A DNA stretch of 51,434 nt. Source: Deinococcus marmoris DSM 12784. GTDB lineage: Bacteria; Deinococcota; Deinococci; Deinococcales; Deinococcaceae. Location: NCBI RefSeq assembly GCF_000701405.1, contig NZ_JNIV01000024.1, forward strand, positions 1 through 51,434. Reading direction: 5' to 3'. Below, piece by piece: positions 48,336 through 51,434 of the stretch. The position numbers were made by a program, and so were the translations under genes. Positions within the stretch are counted from its first letter, which is position 1; each line of letters opens with the position of its first letter. The notes beneath the pieces were generated by a model that saw only the letters and a list, made by a program, of their open reading frames with translations, was not told where the DNA came from and ran no database searches.

Positions 48336-48680
48336 TCTGGTCACTTTTTCTGTCTAGACAGGCTATCCAGACCATTCCTGGGTCTGCATCCCGTCCTCTG
48401 GGACTGCCGTGAACCCGCCTCCGCTCTGCTCCGGGCCATGTCCCTGACGCCCACGGCCCTGATGCCTCTCAGCGTGCAGCGTTGCCAGCCGCCTTCTACA
48501 CACCGATCTGGCCGCAGAACTGCACGCCCGCGCAGGCCGCCGGGTTCACCGTGCGCGTGCCGGACGCCCTGGCCCCGGCCTGAATCTGGCGCTCTACAGG
48601 GCCGGTCATCGAACCGGAACTTAAAACGGCATTTATCCAACTTGACCTCAGCGCGGCCCCCGCACTCCCAGACTGGCAGC

Positions 48681-49097
48681 ATGGCTGACAAAACACTGGC
48701 TGACCTTTCCAAGCAGATGGGCAAGATCGATATTGCCATGCTCTCCACACACGCCAGCAACGGCAATATCGCCGGGCGGCCCATGAGCAACAACGGGCAG
48801 GTGGAGTACGACGGCACCTCCTATTACTTCACCTACGAGGACGCCCATACCGTGGGCGAGATCGAGGCGGACCCCAAAGTCTCGCTGGCCTTTATGGGTC
48901 AAGAGGGCTTCTCGGTGGCGGTGGAAGGCAACGCCAAGTTGAGCCGCGATAAGGCTGAGATGAAAGAACACTGGTCCCCGGACCTGGACAAATGGTTCAA
49001 GGACGGCATCGACACGCCGGACATCGTGATGATTCAGGTAGACGCCACCCGCGTGCATTACTGGGACGGCGGCGACGAGGGCGAAGTCAAGCTGTAA
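48681..49097 (+). CDS. Pyridoxamine 5'-phosphate oxidase-fold (general stress FMN-binding) protein
   Basis: 138 residues. IDIAMLSTHASNGNIAGRPMSNN, then YYFTYEDAHTVGEIEADPKVSLAFMG, and the C-terminal DIVMIQVDATRVHYWDGGDEG match the split-barrel PNPOx-like stress proteins (general stress protein 26 type). It probably binds FMN or F420-like cofactors. I chose the ATG at 48681, the start of the conserved region; the upstream part of the open frame does not look coding. A strong terminator follows. Confidence 0.87.
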   Translation: MADKTLADLSKQMGKIDIAMLSTHASNGNIAGRPMSNNGQVEYDGTSYYFTYEDAHTVGEIEADPKVSLAFMGQEGFSVAVEGNAKLSRDKAEMKEHWSPDLDKWFKDGIDTPDIVMIQVDATRVHYWDGGDEGEVKL

Positions 49098-49109
49098 CCC
49101 CAGACCGAG

Positions 49110-49144
49110 AAAGCCAGCCGGGAGACTCCCCAGGCTGGCTTTTT
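49110..49144. terminator. Rho-independent terminator
   Basis: AAAGCCAGCC, a 13-nt loop and GGCTGGCTTT with a T-run at 49140-49144. The mirrored A-run lets it serve the convergent gene as well. Confidence 0.9.
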
Positions 49145-49157
49145 GCATTGCCCAGGC

Positions 49158-50954
<1,797 letters not shown>

Positions 50955-51044
50955 CGGGGGAGTATGCCCGCCGCACCTGACGCCGATCTGTGCGGATTGT
51001 CCCTCCACATCTTCATGAACATTCCGCTGACAGCCGTGTAAGAC

Positions 51045-51062
51045 AGATCTATGTCGATCTGC
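51045..51062. promoter_or_regulatory. Inverted repeat before a truncated gene
   Basis: CAGATC-tatgtc-GATCTG, perfect 6-bp halves. It lies 22 nt before the ATG at 51085, with a CACAAT -10-like box between (51065-51070). It looks like an operator for the interrupted gene. Confidence 0.45.
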
Positions 51063-51084
51063 ATCACAATCAGGAGGCTGAAGC

Positions 51085-51150
51085 ATGACAGAACTGAACC
51101 CGGAAAGAGCAATGGTTCGGACAGTTTTGACCACCCTCAAGCCGCTTTGA
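51085..51150 (+). pseudogene. Gene start cut by insertion sequence
   Basis: ATG at 51085 follows AGGAGG at a 7-nt gap, one of the best ribosome sites in the window. The frame MTELNPERAMVRT.. ends at 51150, inside the 3' end of the transposase gene. The original gene probably continued beyond; the insertion replaced the rest. An autoregulated transcription factor is a reasonable guess because of the inverted repeat upstream, but the family cannot be named from 10-20 codons. Confidence 0.5.
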
Positions 51151-51434
51151 CCCCCAAATCCAGCGGCCTGGACGGATGTTTTCCTAATTCGGCAAATCGT
51201 GCCTGGAGACCTAGATTGCTCAGTATTCGCCACGCAAAGAGCCGGTTGAAGGCCCGCCGCTTGATGTCTTCGTAGGAAAACACCAGTGAAGTGGCCGGGC
51301 GACCCTGGAGGCCAGCGGCCTCCAGCAGCACTTCTGCCCGTCCCAGACTGAGCGCGAAGAACGCAGTATTCCAATGGTTCTCCAGAGCCTGCGTCTGACG
51401 AAGCTGGCAGGTGGTCAGCCCTGCAAACTGTTTT
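51137..51434 (-). CDS. DDE transposase, C-terminal fragment (runs off right edge)
   Basis: 98 codons from the window edge to the stop. The frame reads KQFAGLTTCQLRQTQALENHWNT near its front, then FFALSLGRAEVLLEA, TSLVFSYEDIKRRAFNRLFAWRIL and ends PLDLGVKAA. It resembles the end of an IS4/IS701-group transposase as I remember them; the catalytic motifs are outside the window. It points away from the right edge. The element end must lie between about 51100 and 51137, within the interrupted gene. Confidence 0.65.
   Translation of the reverse strand, partial: KQFAGLTTCQLRQTQALENHWNTAFFALSLGRAEVLLEAAGLQGRPATSLVFSYEDIKRRAFNRLFAWRILSNLGLQARFAELGKHPSRPLDLGVKAA

Noticed and set aside
48430..48583. 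Open frame ending in FYTPIWPQNCTPAQAAG.. before the split-barrel gene
   Set aside because: It has no start codon or upstream signal; it could be a remnant but the evidence is too thin to list.
48438..48680. Upstream extension of the split-barrel protein frame
   Set aside because: The 81 extra residues are Pro/Arg-rich and do not resemble protein; the conserved fold begins at 48681.
51085..51150. A complete 21-residue peptide gene
   Set aside because: The last codons run into the transposase 3' end, so an interrupted longer gene is the better reading.

Overview
The window reads as chromosomal DNA of a Deinococcus species. It is about 65% GC and encodes a class II (B12-dependent) ribonucleotide reductase, an RNase II of the deinococcal type with an N-terminal HTH-like region, PRC-barrel/DUF2382 stress proteins and archaeal-type phosphoglycerate mutase. 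About two dozen genes have a TANNNT-like -10 hexamer only 4-10 nt before the start codon, the leaderless-mRNA arrangement known from Deinococcus. Both ends of the window stop inside transposase genes, so the segment is probably a contig or locus bounded by insertion sequences. No tRNA, rRNA or CRISPR was seen.

Layout. 1-5.4 kb (minus strand): IS66-like transposase N-terminus, nrdJ, gpsA, a methyltransferase. 5.5-8 kb: lipoprotein, DUF1802 protein, and two tandem type IV pilins, one of them AT-rich. 8.1-10.2 kb (plus): dnaB coupled to a Nudix hydrolase. 10.2-16.6 kb: an accessory nucleotide-sugar module made of a degenerate GDP-fucose-synthase-like protein, a 899-residue SARP/BTAD-type ATPase regulator, and the divergent gmd-fcl pair for GDP-L-fucose. 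16.7-24 kb: mdh, an inverted composite repeat, crotonase, MFS transporter, AIM24, MBL hydrolase, ASCH protein and trmH. 24-31 kb: apgM, two DUF2382 proteins, a MocR regulator divergent from a BenE-type transporter, and xthA. 31-38.8 kb: PQQ-type sugar dehydrogenase, OsmC, rdgB, 2H phosphoesterase, a three-gene DUF4097/SHOCT-like operon and RNase II. 39-49 kb: small secreted proteins, thrC, agmatine deiminase overlapping a double-GNAT protein, DsbA-like and AhpD-like proteins, methyltransferase, TM2 protein, MetY-type enzyme, mscL and a flavin-reductase-fold protein. 49-51.4 kb: a secreted copper-amine-oxidase-N-like protein, then an insertion sequence that appears to have cut a gene after its first codons.

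The most unusual region is 10.2-16.6 kb. Gmd and Fcl make GDP-L-fucose from GDP-mannose. Beside them sits an Fcl paralogue that has lost every catalytic residue, gained a run of 15-bp tandem repeats and lost its C-terminus. Between them a large SARP-like regulator is divergent from gmd. Two 18-bp direct repeats, 23 bp apart, lie 2 bp upstream of a TATAAA box in front of gmd, which is the geometry expected of a SARP operator. This suggests a regulated surface-glycan module. Other regulatory candidates are a palindrome just downstream of the nrdJ -10 box, three direct repeats between the MocR gene and its transporter, and repeated TGTACTCGG motifs at 38.9 kb.
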